This document shows, one piece after another, positions 15,540-24,450 of a stretch of 64,000 nucleotides of DNA. Positions within the stretch are counted from its first letter, which is position 1; each line of letters opens with the position of its first letter. A program made the position numbers and the translations under genes. The stretch is taken from NCBI GenBank assembly GCA_003225315.1, contig QHZD01000028.1, forward strand, positions 1-64,000, given 5' to 3'. The stretch comes from Acidobacteriota bacterium (lineage in GTDB: Bacteria > Acidobacteriota > Terriglobia > Acidiferrales > UBA7541). The notes beneath the pieces were generated by a model. It worked only from the letters and a program-made list of their open reading frames with translations. It was not told where the DNA came from and searched no databases.

Positions 15540-16298
15540 CTAGCCAGGATGGTGTTCCGTTGAATCAACGCTCGGGGACTCGCCGAGGAGATCAGCGAGA
15601 ATCCATGCTGTTCCGGCAATCGCGAAGGTCTCGGCGAATTCGCTCCAATTCGTATGACTGCGGGGATCCGAAAGAAGCAACGGTACCCACACGAGTAGCC
15701 CAAAGATCACAAGCATCATGGTCAGCAGGCGAGCGGCGAGAAGCGCCATTCGATTCGTAAAAAGAGACACAGCCGCGAGTGCGAACGCAACAGTCGTCGT
15801 TACCGCCCAAAACATCTGACTGGGCGGAAGCCACTTCGGAACAAGACTGGCGGTAGCGTGAAGATAAATCGCCTGTTCGAGGGTAAAGGAAGCGACACAC
15901 ATGCCCAGAAGAATGCGGCCGATCCGTTCAAGCGTTTCGCGTGACCATGCCGAGGACAAGCGCGCATAAACGATCGCCGGTCCGGTCACCAGAGAGAACT
16001 GCTCGAAGAAGTTGCCCCAGCTATTGTAGATCCGCGGTGCGGAAACGATTCCTGGCACGCACATCAGGGCGAAGGCAAGATAAACCGCGCCAAGGACGAC
16101 TGCGCCCGCTTTCGCGGTCCGACGGAGCTGAATCGCAGCGCCGCCGAAGATCTGGGCAGCGGCGGCAGCGTAGATAAGGTCACGCGGTTGATGCCAGCCG
16201 TTGTAGTCGTGCCAGACTAGCGTGATGAGGCCAAAGGCCAAAGCCGCCACTCCAAACACATGACGGCCGAGGTTCGAACCAGGCGCCGGTTCGGTCAT
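15540..16298 (-). CDS. Seven-helix integral membrane protein, function unknown
   Basis: 252 residues with about seven hydrophobic segments (VFGVAALAFGLITLVWHDY, LIYAAAAAQIFGGAAIQL, GAVVLGAVYLAFALMCVPG, ILLGMCVASFTLEQAIYL, FWAVTTTVAFALAAVSLF, LTMMLVIFGLLVWVPLLL, FAIAGTAWILADLLG). It looks like the DoxX-like or small integral membrane proteins frequent in soil bacteria, but I cannot assign a family with confidence. A single gene between two toxin-antitoxin modules. Confidence 0.7.
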   Translation of the reverse strand: MTEPAPGSNLGRHVFGVAALAFGLITLVWHDYNGWHQPRDLIYAAAAAQIFGGAAIQLRRTAKAGAVVLGAVYLAFALMCVPGIVSAPRIYNSWGNFFEQFSLVTGPAIVYARLSSAWSRETLERIGRILLGMCVASFTLEQAIYLHATASLVPKWLPPSQMFWAVTTTVAFALAAVSLFTNRMALLAARLLTMMLVIFGLLVWVPLLLSDPRSHTNWSEFAETFAIAGTAWILADLLGESPSVDSTEHHPG

Positions 16299-16380
16299 TT
16301 GTTTTCAATCCCCGAGATTTTAGTCCAGGAGGAGTGAGAGAGCTTTATATCACAGCCATGGGCTACAGGAGGGGTATGGC

Positions 16381-16514
16381 GTTTTCAGGGTGCAGCATCT
16401 CCCAGATTTATCGTCATCACTGAAACAGCTTTGGGGTTGGGCACGTTTTCTTCCGCTTTGGCATTAGTGAACTTCAGGAATTGGTCGAGGCGCAGGAATT
16501 TGCGGCCCCAGGCG
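16381..16514 (-). pseudogene. Displaced duplicate of the 3' end of the YhaM-like gene (copy A)
   Basis: About 134 nt, roughly 85 percent identical by eye to 17164-17297. Read on the minus strand it gives KFLRLDQFLKFTNAKAEENV followed by PNPK, against KFLRLDQFLKSANAKAEENV and PNPKLFQ in the intact gene. A one-base insertion then shifts the frame past the original stop. Together with copy B it brackets the DUF433-DUF5615 pair as a direct repeat. The rest of 16299-16538 holds nothing else I recognise. Confidence 0.8.
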
Positions 16515-16538
16515 GCGGAAACGGGGTTAAGATAAGGC

Positions 16539-16781
16539 ATGCAAAACTGGCGAGATCGAATTAGCGTGAATCCGGCCGTTTGCCACGGACGAGCGTGCGT
16601 TCGAGGAACGCGCGTCATGGTTTCCGCCGTAGTTGATAACGTCGCCGCTGGCGTTCCGCGTGATGAGATTCTGCGGAGCTACCCCGCGCTGAAGGAGGCG
16701 GATATCGACGCCGCCCTGGCGTACGCCGCTGAGTTGGCGCGGGAGGGGACCGTGGACCTGCCGCTGGAAACCACAGCTTGA
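16539..16781 (+). CDS. DUF433 antitoxin-like protein
   Basis: 80 residues (MQNWRDRISVNPAVCHGRAC). DUF433 signature: RISVNPAVCHGRACVRGTRV, then VVDNVAAGVPRDEILRSYPA and LKEADIDAALAYAAELAREG. These small HTH proteins form two-gene units with PIN-like DUF5615 proteins, as here (4-nt overlap ATGA-type at 16778). Likely DNA-binding antitoxin. The start lies 24 nt after the end of duplicate copy A. Confidence 0.88.
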   Translation: MQNWRDRISVNPAVCHGRACVRGTRVMVSAVVDNVAAGVPRDEILRSYPALKEADIDAALAYAAELAREGTVDLPLETTA

Positions 16782-17134
16782 AGTTCAAAGTCGACGAAAA
16801 CCTGCCGGCGGAACACGCCGCGATGCTTCGCGATGCGGGTCACGAAGCGGACACGGTCGCGGATCAAAGGCTGACTGGATCGGACGACGCGGCGCTATTC
16901 GAACGGTGTCAAGCAGAAGGCAGAATCCTCCTGACGTTGGATCTGGATTTCGGCAGTGTTCAGGCCTATCCGCCAAAATCTCATTTCGGCATTGTCGTAT
17001 TTCGTTCAAGGACTCAAGACAAGCCGACGCTAATTGCCCTGTTGAACCGCCTACTCCCAGTCTTCAGGAATCGATCACCTAAGCAGCAACTCTGGATTGT
17101 CGAGAACGACCGCGTCCGTTATCGCGAAGAGTAG
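16778..17134 (+). CDS. DUF5615 PIN-like toxin
   Basis: 118 residues starting with TTG at 16778 (KFKVDENLPAEHAAMLRDAG). The pattern VDENLP, GHEADTVADQ, LLTLDLDFG and an arginine-containing C-terminal half matches DUF5615, a Mut7-C/PIN-like fold with three to four acidic residues. Predicted ribonuclease partner of the DUF433 protein. Overlaps it by 4 nt. The 3' flank runs directly into the shared 25-nt repeat and copy B. Confidence 0.88.
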   Translation: MKFKVDENLPAEHAAMLRDAGHEADTVADQRLTGSDDAALFERCQAEGRILLTLDLDFGSVQAYPPKSHFGIVVFRSRTQDKPTLIALLNRLLPVFRNRSPKQQLWIVENDRVRYREE

Positions 17135-17147
17135 ACGGCGCGGCGCG

Positions 17148-17172
17148 GGTGGTGCACGCTACGGTTTTCAGG
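17148..17172 (+). repeat. 25-nt repeat shared with the Phd-VapC 5' flank
   Basis: Partner of 14611-14635 (22 of 25 positions). Its 3' part overlaps the beginning of copy B, so the motif is at the edge of the cassette. Confidence 0.65.
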
Positions 17173-17297
17173 GTGCGGTTTTCCCTGATTTCATCGCTAT
17201 CACTGAAACAGCTTCGGGTTGGGCACGTTTTCTTCCGCTTTGGCATTAGCGGACTTCAAGAACTGGTCGAGGCGGAGGAATTTGCGGCCGAGGGCGC
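17164..17297 (-). repeat. Direct repeat copy B, containing the intact 3' end of the YhaM-like gene
   Basis: Direct repeat of 16381-16514. It covers the last 33 codons or so and 36 nt beyond the stop of the YhaM-like gene. The two copies are about 783 nt apart and enclose exactly one toxin-antitoxin pair. Confidence 0.8.
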
Positions 17298-18207
17298 CGC
17301 TGTAGGCGGACCATTCGGGTTCGCCGGAATCGACGGCCAGAGCGGCGCGGGCGGCGGCGAGTTTCGAATCGAGATCGTCGAGATAGTGGAAGACCAGAGC
17401 TTCGCGGATCATGGGCAGCTTCGGCGAGCCGAATTCGTATTGGCCATGGTGGCTGATGAGGAGATGCTGAACGACGGTCTTCAGGTTTGGCGGGAAACCT
17501 TCGATGGCGTCCATGGCTTTGGAGACGGTTTCAAATTCCATCATGATGTGGCCGAGGAGCTGGCCTTCGACGGTGTAGCCGATAGCGCGTTCGTAGCAGA
17601 GTTCGTCGAGCTTGCCGACATCGTGGAGCATCGCCGCGGTGAGAAGAAGATCGACGTCCAGCTCGGGATAGTGCGCGGCAGCTTGCTTGGCGAGCCCGCA
17701 CAAACTGAGGACGTGCTCGATGAGGCCGCCGAGAAACGCATGGTGCATGACTTTGGCGGCGGGGGCGCGCTTGTACTTCGCGGCGACTGCTGGATTCGAA
17801 ATGATGCCGGTGACGAGTTTGTTCAACCAGGGATTAGCGATGGAAGCGGCGAATTCCTGGAGCTGCGCGAAAAGCTTTTCGACATTTTCCTTGGTGTGAG
17901 GCAGAAAATCGGCGAGGTCGATCTCTTCGGGTTTCGCGAGGCGAAGCTGCAGCAGCGCAAGCTGGGGCCTGTTGCGGTAGATTTCAACGCGCGCGTTTAC
18001 CTTGACGAAATCGTCGCGGCTGATGTCCTTGGCAACGACGTCGAATTGATCCCACATGCGCGCTTCGATGGTGCCGCTGCGATCGCCAAGCTCGAGGCGG
18101 AGATAGGGTTTGCCTTCGCGGGTGTTGCGAATTTCTTTTTCGTGAACGAGGAAAAACGTAGTGATGGATTGTTCGGTGTTGAGATCGGTGACGAAAGGCG
18201 TCTTCAT
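17200..18207 (-). CDS. OB-fold/HD-domain phosphohydrolase (YhaM-like 3'-5' exoribonuclease)
   Basis: 335 residues. Residues 10-105 form an OB-fold (FFLVHEKEIRNTREGKPYLR, LELGDRSGTIEARMWD). Residues 150-300 form an HD domain: HHAFLGGLIEHVLSLCGLA, LLLTAAMLHDVGKLDEL (metal-binding HD) and HLLISHHGQYEFGSPKLPM. This is the arrangement of YhaM/CbfA exonucleases. The ATG overlaps the stop of the SurA-like gene (ATGA), so they form an operon. Its 3' end is the source of the duplicated segment flanking the toxin-antitoxin cassette. Confidence 0.88.
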   Translation of the reverse strand: MKTPFVTDLNTEQSITTFFLVHEKEIRNTREGKPYLRLELGDRSGTIEARMWDQFDVVAKDISRDDFVKVNARVEIYRNRPQLALLQLRLAKPEEIDLADFLPHTKENVEKLFAQLQEFAASIANPWLNKLVTGIISNPAVAAKYKRAPAAKVMHHAFLGGLIEHVLSLCGLAKQAAAHYPELDVDLLLTAAMLHDVGKLDELCYERAIGYTVEGQLLGHIMMEFETVSKAMDAIEGFPPNLKTVVQHLLISHHGQYEFGSPKLPMIREALVFHYLDDLDSKLAAARAALAVDSGEPEWSAYSGALGRKFLRLDQFLKSANAKAEENVPNPKLFQ

Positions 18208-19463
18208 TTGAAGGTGGACGCCGAGCCAGAGCGCTTGCCGAAGAGCAGGAATTTCTTGTGTCCCTTCTTGCTCTTGGTCACTTCGGGTGTGGCGCTGACT
18301 TCCTGAATCTCGGAACCTCCGCCGCCGGCAATGTCCTGATAGCCGGGTTTGATCACCACGTAGCTCTGCTCGCGCAAGGTCTTGAGATATTCGCGCATCG
18401 CGGGTTCCATACGCGCGCTGTAAAGCCTGTCCATAATTTCGTTTTTGACTTTGGCGAGCGACTGTTCGCCTTCGTCGTAGTGCTCCAGGACTTGCAAAAC
18501 CAAGTAGCCTTGTTTCGTTTCCATGACTTCGGTTAGTTGATTGCGTTTCATTTGAAAGACTTTGTCTTCGAGCTCCTTCGAAAGCTCGCCGCGCTTGTAG
18601 ACGCCGAGAAAACCGCCCTGGCCCTTGGTGCTGCCATCGGAAAGACGCTTGGCAATTTCGCCGAAGTCCTCGCCGTCCTGGACGCGCTTGAGGGCGGTCT
18701 CCGCTTTTTTCTTCAGGTCGGGGAGATCTTCCGGCTTCTTCCCTTCCGTGTTGACGACAATTTCGCGCAGCGCCACCTGCTCCGGGCGCACGAATTCGGC
18801 TTTGTGCGCCTCGTAATACTTCGTCACTTCTTCGTCACTGACAGTGATGTGTGAACCGACTTCGCTGCTGATCACGCGCTGCGTCAGCAGAGTGTTCTTA
18901 ATGTTGTTCTTGAAATCCTCGAAGTTCATTCCCTGGCCGGAAACGGCCTTTTCCAGATCTTCCATGCTGGCGAGTTTGTTGTCGGTGCGGATGGCGTCGA
19001 GCCGTTTAATAAGCTCCGGCTCTACACTCACTCCCATGTCTTTGGCGCGCTGGACGAGGAGGGATTGGTCGACGAGGTCGCGAAGAGTGTGTTTCTGGCG
19101 ATCTTCGGTGGCGGTCTGCAACTGTTCCGGGGTGCAGCGATTCTGGCATTCGGTTTTGGCGTCTTCTACGGCGGTGTTGCGCGCCTTCTCGTATTCGGAG
19201 CGCGTGATGATTTCATTGTTGACGCGGGCGATAATTTCTTCGACGGTCTTTCCGGCATCGGGATTAGCCGGTTTCGGAGCAGCAGGCTTCGCGGGCTTTT
19301 CGGATTTCGGATCGGGCGCAGCCATCGGCGGCTTTTCAAGAGTGGGCGCGGGCGCCGGCGCCGGCTTCGGCTGGGAACCTTGCGGCTGGTCTTGCGCCGC
19401 AAGCAGCAGGGCACCAAGGGGCAAAGCCGCGCAGAACGCTACGATAACGGCTAGTTTTCGCAT
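18204..19463 (-). CDS. surA: SurA-like periplasmic peptidyl-prolyl isomerase
   Basis: 419 residues from ATG 19463, with AGGTGAGG just upstream; the 19475 start would be GTG. Signal peptide (LAVIVAFCAALPLGALLLAA) and a Pro/Lys-rich linker to about residue 75. A SurA_N chaperone domain (VEEIIARVNNEIITRSEYEK) and one parvulin domain (VALREIVVNT, FGEIAKRLSDGSTKGQGGFL, GVYKRGEL, ETKQGYLVLQVLEH) follow. Expected role is folding outer-membrane proteins in the periplasm. The gene lies between mfd and the YhaM-like gene in one minus-strand block. Only one parvulin domain is seen, versus two in E. coli SurA. Confidence 0.85.
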   Translation of the reverse strand: MRKLAVIVAFCAALPLGALLLAAQDQPQGSQPKPAPAPAPTLEKPPMAAPDPKSEKPAKPAAPKPANPDAGKTVEEIIARVNNEIITRSEYEKARNTAVEDAKTECQNRCTPEQLQTATEDRQKHTLRDLVDQSLLVQRAKDMGVSVEPELIKRLDAIRTDNKLASMEDLEKAVSGQGMNFEDFKNNIKNTLLTQRVISSEVGSHITVSDEEVTKYYEAHKAEFVRPEQVALREIVVNTEGKKPEDLPDLKKKAETALKRVQDGEDFGEIAKRLSDGSTKGQGGFLGVYKRGELSKELEDKVFQMKRNQLTEVMETKQGYLVLQVLEHYDEGEQSLAKVKNEIMDRLYSARMEPAMREYLKTLREQSYVVIKPGYQDIAGGGGSEIQEVSATPEVTKSKKGHKKFLLFGKRSGSASTFK

Positions 19464-19484
19464 CAATTTCCTCACCTCTAAAGT

Positions 19485-22400
19485 TTAGCCCTGCCCTTGA
19501 AGGCCGAGCAATACGTTTCTCAAAGCAGCGGGGATGGATTCTCCTCGTTTGACTTCCATCCAGAGCACGCCGCTGGGATCCAACTTTATGCCTGTACGAG
19601 AGCGTACCACGGAGACGAGTTTCGCCGGGTCCAGCGTTGTCTCGGGATGGAAACGTACAGCAATGCGCGTTCCCTGGCGTTCGACGGCGGAAATCCGCAA
19701 GAGCTCACACATGGATTTGAGGGCGGCGTACTCCAAAAGGTTTTCCACGGAAGAAGGCGGCGCGCCGAAGCGGTCTTCGAGTTCTTTGCGCACGTCCTGT
19801 TTGTCTTCTTCGGAGGCGATCGAAGAAATACGTTTGTAGGTGCGCAGCCGGAGATTTTCGCTGGGGATGTAGTCCTGCGGGATTCGAACGTCAAAGCCGA
19901 GGCTGAGAGTGGTGCGGAGATCGGGAGCGACTTCTTCCCCCTTCAGTTTGGATACGGCCCGCTCCAGCATCTGGCAATACATATCGAAGCCGATGGCTTC
20001 GATATGGCCGTGCTGCTGGCGTCCGAGCATGTTGCCGGCGCCGCGCAATTCGAGATCGAGGGCGGCGATACGGAATCCGGCGCCGAGTTCGCTGAATTCT
20101 TTCATGGCGGCGAGGCGTTTGCGGGCGATGTCGGAAAGCGAAGTGTCCGGGGGAACGAGGAGATACGCGTAGGCGCGCTGAGCGGAACGACCGACGCGGC
20201 CGCGGAGTTGGTAGAGTTCGGCGAGGCCGAGACGGTCAGCGCGATTGATCAAGATAGTGTTGGCGCGGGGAATGTCGAGGCCGTTTTCGACGATGGTGGT
20301 TGCAACGAGAACGTCAGCTTCATCGCGGATGAATTTCAACATCACGCTTTCGAGTTCTTTCTCGGCCATTTGGCCGTGAGCCACAACGACACGCGCTTTG
20401 GGAACCAATTTTTGCACCATGACTCCGAGGGAATAGATGGATTCGACGCGATTGTGAATGAAGAAAACCTGGCCGTCGCGAGCAAGCTCGGTTTCGATTG
20501 CAGTTTGCACCAGCTCTTCCCGAAAAGGGGCGACGACGGTTTGAATGGCGAGGCGATCGCGCGGAGGAGTTTCAATGACGGACATGTCGCGAAGACCAAC
20601 AAGCGACATGTGCAGTGTGCGCGGAATGGGTGTGGCAGAAAGCGCGAGGGCATCTACGTTTTTGCGCATTTCCTTGAGGCGCTCTTTGTGGGCGACGCCG
20701 AAGCGCTGTTCTTCGTCCACGATGAGAAGACCGAGGTCGGCGAACTTCACGTCTTTGGAAAGCAGGCGATGCGTACCGATGACCACATCGACTTTGCCAG
20801 CTTCCAGATCGGCGAGGACTTTTTTCTGTTCGGCGGCGCTGCGGAAGCGGCTAAGCATTTCGATGCGCGCGGGGAAAGCAGCAAATCGTTTTTTGAAGGT
20901 TTCAAAATGCTGAAAAGTGAGGACGGTGGTAGGTGCGAGAACGGCGACCTGCTTGTTGTCGATTACGGTCTTAAATGACGCGCGCATGGCGACTTCTGTT
21001 TTGCCGTAACCAACGTCGCCGCAAAGGAGGCGGTCCATCGGCTCGGGGCGCTCCATGTCGCGCTTGATGTCGCGAATGGCGGTGACTTGGTCGGCGGTTT
21101 CCTCGAACTCAAAGGCGTCCTCGAACTCGCGTTGGAAATTGCCGTCCGGTGAAAAGGCGAACCCCTCAGTGGTCTTGCGCTGGGCGTAAAGAGCGAGAAG
21201 CTGGTCGGCCATGTCCTCGACGGATTTGCGCGCACGCGTCTTGCGGGCGTTCCAGACGGTACCGCCGAGCTTGTCCAGCGGCGGGTGAGTGCCTTCGAGG
21301 ACGCGATACGTTTGGACGAGGTCCATGCGTTCGAGGGGAACGTACAGGCGAGCATCTTCGGCGTATTTCAGCAACATGAATTCGCCACTGTGGCCGCCAG
21401 ATTCGATCTGGCGAAGACCTTCAAACTGGCCAATGCCGTGGTCCACGTGGACCACATAGTCGCCGGGTTTCAACTCGGCAAAATCGCCGAAGAAACCGGA
21501 GGTGCGAATCTTGCGGCTGGGACGCTCGACGGTCGGAGTGACGTCGAAAAGATCGGCGTGGCCGAAAAGAGTAAGGCGTGCATCGGGAAACGTGACGCCT
21601 TCGGCGAAGGGCGCGCGAATCAGCAACATCGCCGCAGATTCCTGCGCGCCTTCGGCGGTGAATCCGGCGGCAGCATCTTCCGATTCGCCGAGGACGTAGG
21701 GAACTTCGTATTCGCGGCAAATGTCGGCAAAGCGCTCGATTTCTCCAGTGCTTGCGGCGGTCAAGAAAACCGTCCCACCGGAAGCGAGCTGAGACTTCAC
21801 GTCACCCATGCAGGCAACGACATCGCCGTGAAAACGGGCGCTGGGCCGAGAGGAAAGCTCAAACTGCGGCGTGGAACCGATTGCGAGAGCGAGTTGTTCG
21901 ATGTGAATTTGGGAAGTTTTTTCGAGAGCGGCGGCAAATTGCTCTTCAGTCCAAAAATAATGAGAGGCGGCGGGTGAGTTGGCGTGGCCGTGGCGCTCGT
22001 AGTTTTCTGTAGCGGCGGCGAGATGCTTGGCAGCGGCCTCACGCAAAGATTGAGGCTCATCAAGGAAGACGATCGGGCGGAGCGAACTTTCTGCCAGCTC
22101 AAACAGCGTGCTTGTGCCGGATTCGCCGGCGGGGCCAAAGTACGATGGTGCTTCCCAGGAGGCTTCGTTCAAGTTTGTTTGGTCGGGTGCGGGGACAGAC
22201 CATTCCGTCAGCGGCAAGAACGTGGTGCGAACAACGGGGGCGATCGACCGTTGGGTGCGAGGGTCAAATTCGCGAACGGATTCGACGGTGTCGCCAAGCA
22301 GCTCAATGCGGACGGGGCGAGCCGCTTCCGGCGAGAAAACATCGACGATGCCACCGCGCACGGCGAATTGGCCCGGCAGCTCTACCATTTCCGTTCGCGT

Positions 22401-22916
22401 GTAGCCCACGGAACCAAGGTGAGAAATCAATTCTACGTGAGGAATCTCGGTGTCTTTTGCCAGGGTGCGCGTGAGATAGAGGTAGGCTGCCGGATCCTGA
22501 TAGCGCCAGAGGGCAGCAGCAATGGGGGCGATTACGAGAGAGATTTGTCCGTCGGCGACGCGAAAAAGGGTGGCGGCACGGCGTTCGAGAATGTCCGCGT
22601 GCGGGCTTTGCGACTCCCAGGGCAGCCGGTCAAAGGCAGGAAGTGTGGCGACGCCGCCCGTGGCTCCTGGAAAGACGCCGCTGAAGAAACGCAGCGTTTC
22701 CGCGAGGGCTTCGGCGCGGCGATTGGAGTCCGTGACAAAAAATGCCGGACGCCGCAGCGCGTGCGTCAAATAGGCGGCAACAAGGGCCTTCGCGACATCG
22801 TGCAAGCCGGTGATTGAAATGTGGTTGGCTCCGGAGCGCAGAGCAGCGAGCGCGCCCTCCATCGCCGCGTGGCGAAGCAAGGCCTCCAATCTTTCGCGGA
22901 CAGCTGGAAGTATCAT
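19485..22916 (-). CDS. mfd: Transcription-repair coupling factor Mfd
   Basis: 1143 residues, normal length. N-terminal UvrB-homology modules (GLHDVAKALVAAYLTHALRR, AFDRLPWESQSPHADILERR), an RNA polymerase-interacting domain starting at LKPGDYVVHVDHGIGQFEGL, then RecG-like translocase motifs: Walker A GDVGYGKTEVAMRASFK, DEEQRFGVAHKERL, ALSATPIPRTLHMSL, the TRG region and GRVGRSAQRAYAYLL. The C-terminal regulatory domain ends at 19485. Mfd removes stalled RNA polymerase and recruits UvrA. It is followed 22 nt later by the SurA-like gene and preceded by rfaE2. Confidence 0.97.
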   Translation of the reverse strand: MILPAVRERLEALLRHAAMEGALAALRSGANHISITGLHDVAKALVAAYLTHALRRPAFFVTDSNRRAEALAETLRFFSGVFPGATGGVATLPAFDRLPWESQSPHADILERRAATLFRVADGQISLVIAPIAAALWRYQDPAAYLYLTRTLAKDTEIPHVELISHLGSVGYTRTEMVELPGQFAVRGGIVDVFSPEAARPVRIELLGDTVESVREFDPRTQRSIAPVVRTTFLPLTEWSVPAPDQTNLNEASWEAPSYFGPAGESGTSTLFELAESSLRPIVFLDEPQSLREAAAKHLAAATENYERHGHANSPAASHYFWTEEQFAAALEKTSQIHIEQLALAIGSTPQFELSSRPSARFHGDVVACMGDVKSQLASGGTVFLTAASTGEIERFADICREYEVPYVLGESEDAAAGFTAEGAQESAAMLLIRAPFAEGVTFPDARLTLFGHADLFDVTPTVERPSRKIRTSGFFGDFAELKPGDYVVHVDHGIGQFEGLRQIESGGHSGEFMLLKYAEDARLYVPLERMDLVQTYRVLEGTHPPLDKLGGTVWNARKTRARKSVEDMADQLLALYAQRKTTEGFAFSPDGNFQREFEDAFEFEETADQVTAIRDIKRDMERPEPMDRLLCGDVGYGKTEVAMRASFKTVIDNKQVAVLAPTTVLTFQHFETFKKRFAAFPARIEMLSRFRSAAEQKKVLADLEAGKVDVVIGTHRLLSKDVKFADLGLLIVDEEQRFGVAHKERLKEMRKNVDALALSATPIPRTLHMSLVGLRDMSVIETPPRDRLAIQTVVAPFREELVQTAIETELARDGQVFFIHNRVESIYSLGVMVQKLVPKARVVVAHGQMAEKELESVMLKFIRDEADVLVATTIVENGLDIPRANTILINRADRLGLAELYQLRGRVGRSAQRAYAYLLVPPDTSLSDIARKRLAAMKEFSELGAGFRIAALDLELRGAGNMLGRQQHGHIEAIGFDMYCQMLERAVSKLKGEEVAPDLRTTLSLGFDVRIPQDYIPSENLRLRTYKRISSIASEEDKQDVRKELEDRFGAPPSSVENLLEYAALKSMCELLRISAVERQGTRIAVRFHPETTLDPAKLVSVVRSRTGIKLDPSGVLWMEVKRGESIPAALRNVLLGLQGQG

Positions 22917-22922
22917 GCGTGG

Positions 22923-23444
22923 CTAATCAGGATTCCGCGCGAGGGGGGGCGCAGCTTTAGGCTGAGGCTTCTCGCCTTCGCGTATTTTCTGGAGAATGGC
23001 CGATGTCGAATAGCCCGGGACCACGGGAATAGAGACGACGCGGCCGCCAGCGGCTTCCACTTCTTCGCGGCCGACGATCTGGTTGCCCGGCCAATCGCCG
23101 CCCTTTACCAAAACATCGGGGAGCAGGCGCGCAATCACTTCGCGCGGCGTCAGGTCATCGAAGATCACGACGGCGTCCACGGATTCTAAAGCCGCGAGAA
23201 TTTCCGCGCGCTCGCGTTCGGAGATAACGGGGCGCCCTTCCCCTTTTAGTTGGCGAACACTCGCATCGCTATTCAGCCCGACGATGAGGACATCTCCCAA
23301 TTCGCGCGCCAGTTCGAGGCTGCGGATATGGCCAGGATGGAGGAGGTCAAAGCAGCCGTTGGTGAAAACGACGCGGCGGCCGTTGCGTTTCTCGCGGCCA
23401 AATCGCAGAATCGCTTCCTCAAGTATAAGGATCGACGAATGCAA
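22923..23444 (-). CDS. rfaE2: D-glycero-beta-D-manno-heptose 1-phosphate adenylyltransferase (RfaE domain II)
   Basis: 173 residues from a TTG at 23444, chosen for the GGAGA upstream; the track starts 9 codons earlier, also at TTG. Nucleotidyltransferase motifs are clear: [20 protein letters not shown] with the HxGH signature, and [20 protein letters not shown]. It makes ADP-heptose for the LPS core. Only the adenylyltransferase half is present; the kinase (RfaE1) must be elsewhere. It is the first gene of the minus-strand block ending with the YhaM-like gene. Confidence 0.92.
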   Translation of the reverse strand: MHSSILILEEAILRFGREKRNGRRVVFTNGCFDLLHPGHIRSLELARELGDVLIVGLNSDASVRQLKGEGRPVISERERAEILAALESVDAVVIFDDLTPREVIARLLPDVLVKGGDWPGNQIVGREEVEAAGGRVVSIPVVPGYSTSAILQKIREGEKPQPKAAPPLARNPD

Positions 23445-23916
23445 CGGGTCTCCATGCGAGCCTGAAAACAACAGAGTGAACTCCGCGAAAAATTAGTTTA
23501 TCACGCGCAATAGGTCCGGCGCGCAAGGGCGGCGGGATAGTGGGTCGGTCTTCGATCACATGACTCATCAGGAGTTGGGAACTTCTTCCAAGGCATTTGG
23601 GGTCCAAGGATTACTTCAGGGTAGCCGACAATACGTCCGGAATGTGAACTCGGCTTGAGGTGCATGTACTCCAGCCCCCTGCCCGCTTCTCGACGCTCCA
23701 CATATTTCAAGCCTTTGGGAATTCTGAAAAGCCCCCACGCAACAACGGCTTGTGGGGCGCCCTCGCGGTCGAGTGACCTCAACGGTCAGGACCGCCCGCC
23801 CTTGCAAGGGGGAGAAGGTGACCCAAAACCTAGTATCCGGTGTGACAGAGAATGGGAGCGGTTCAAAAGGATTAAACCTCGTATAATCTCGTGCGCGCAA
23901 CTGGGGAGCAGAACAT
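23445..23916. other. Intergenic gap upstream of the DUF1801 gene
   Basis: About 470 nt. Overlapping minus-strand ORFs (23501-23782 and 23616-24002) have no features that I recognise and look like decayed sequence. A TATAAT at 23882-23887 lies 30 nt before the DUF1801 start and is the likely -10 of its promoter; no good -35 is visible at the usual distance. Confidence 0.45.
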
Positions 23917-24363
23917 ATGAACGTACAAGAACAAATCAAGAAGTATATTACCAGCCAACCGGAGCCAAAACGCAGTGACATGCGAGAGTTGCATCGGCTC
24001 ACACTTCAAGTGTCACCAGAATGCAAATTATGGTTCTTCGATGGTAAAGACAGCAAAAATCATACTGTTTCCAACCCTACGATTGGATATGGATTTCACA
24101 CAATAAAATATGCCAATGGAAAAAGTAGAGAGTTTTTTCACATTGGTGTGAGCGGAAACAAAACCGGAATCTCTGTCTATATTCTTGGTCTCAAAGATAA
24201 GAAGTACTTAGCCAAAACGTATGGAAAAAAACTAGGCAAGGCGAGCGTGACCGGATATTGCATTCGGTTTAAAGCTCTAAAGGATATAAACATCGATACG
24301 CTTGAAGCGGCAATCCGATACGGGCTTGCAGCTCAGAATGAAAAAGGCAAGCTGACGAAATAA
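23917..24363 (+). CDS. DUF1801-family protein
   Basis: 148 residues. QIKKYITSQPEPKRSDMREL, then LHRLTLQVSPECKLWFFDG and GYCIRFKALKDINIDTLEAA fit the YdhG-like DUF1801 fold, whose members are small and of unknown biochemical role. Start supported by GGGGAG 8 nt upstream. The gene is markedly more AT-rich than its surroundings, suggesting horizontal acquisition. No coupled genes. Confidence 0.75.
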   Translation: MNVQEQIKKYITSQPEPKRSDMRELHRLTLQVSPECKLWFFDGKDSKNHTVSNPTIGYGFHTIKYANGKSREFFHIGVSGNKTGISVYILGLKDKKYLAKTYGKKLGKASVTGYCIRFKALKDINIDTLEAAIRYGLAAQNEKGKLTK

Positions 24364-24450
24364 TTCCACTGTTAAAGGCAAGCAGTTATCGATGGAAGGC
24401 ACTCCAGTATACGATCCCTACAGCCCTGACCCGCGCCACAAAGCCATTCT

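Noticed and set aside
17149-18306. 385-residue plus-strand ORF
   Set aside because: Antisense to the YhaM-like gene; composition is that of a reverse complement and no motif is present.
19497-20978. 493-residue plus-strand ORF
   Set aside because: Antisense shadow of mfd without family motifs.
23501-24002. Overlapping minus-strand ORFs between rfaE2 and the DUF1801 gene
   Set aside because: No signal peptide, domain or Shine-Dalgarno; they may be remnants but nothing supports a gene.
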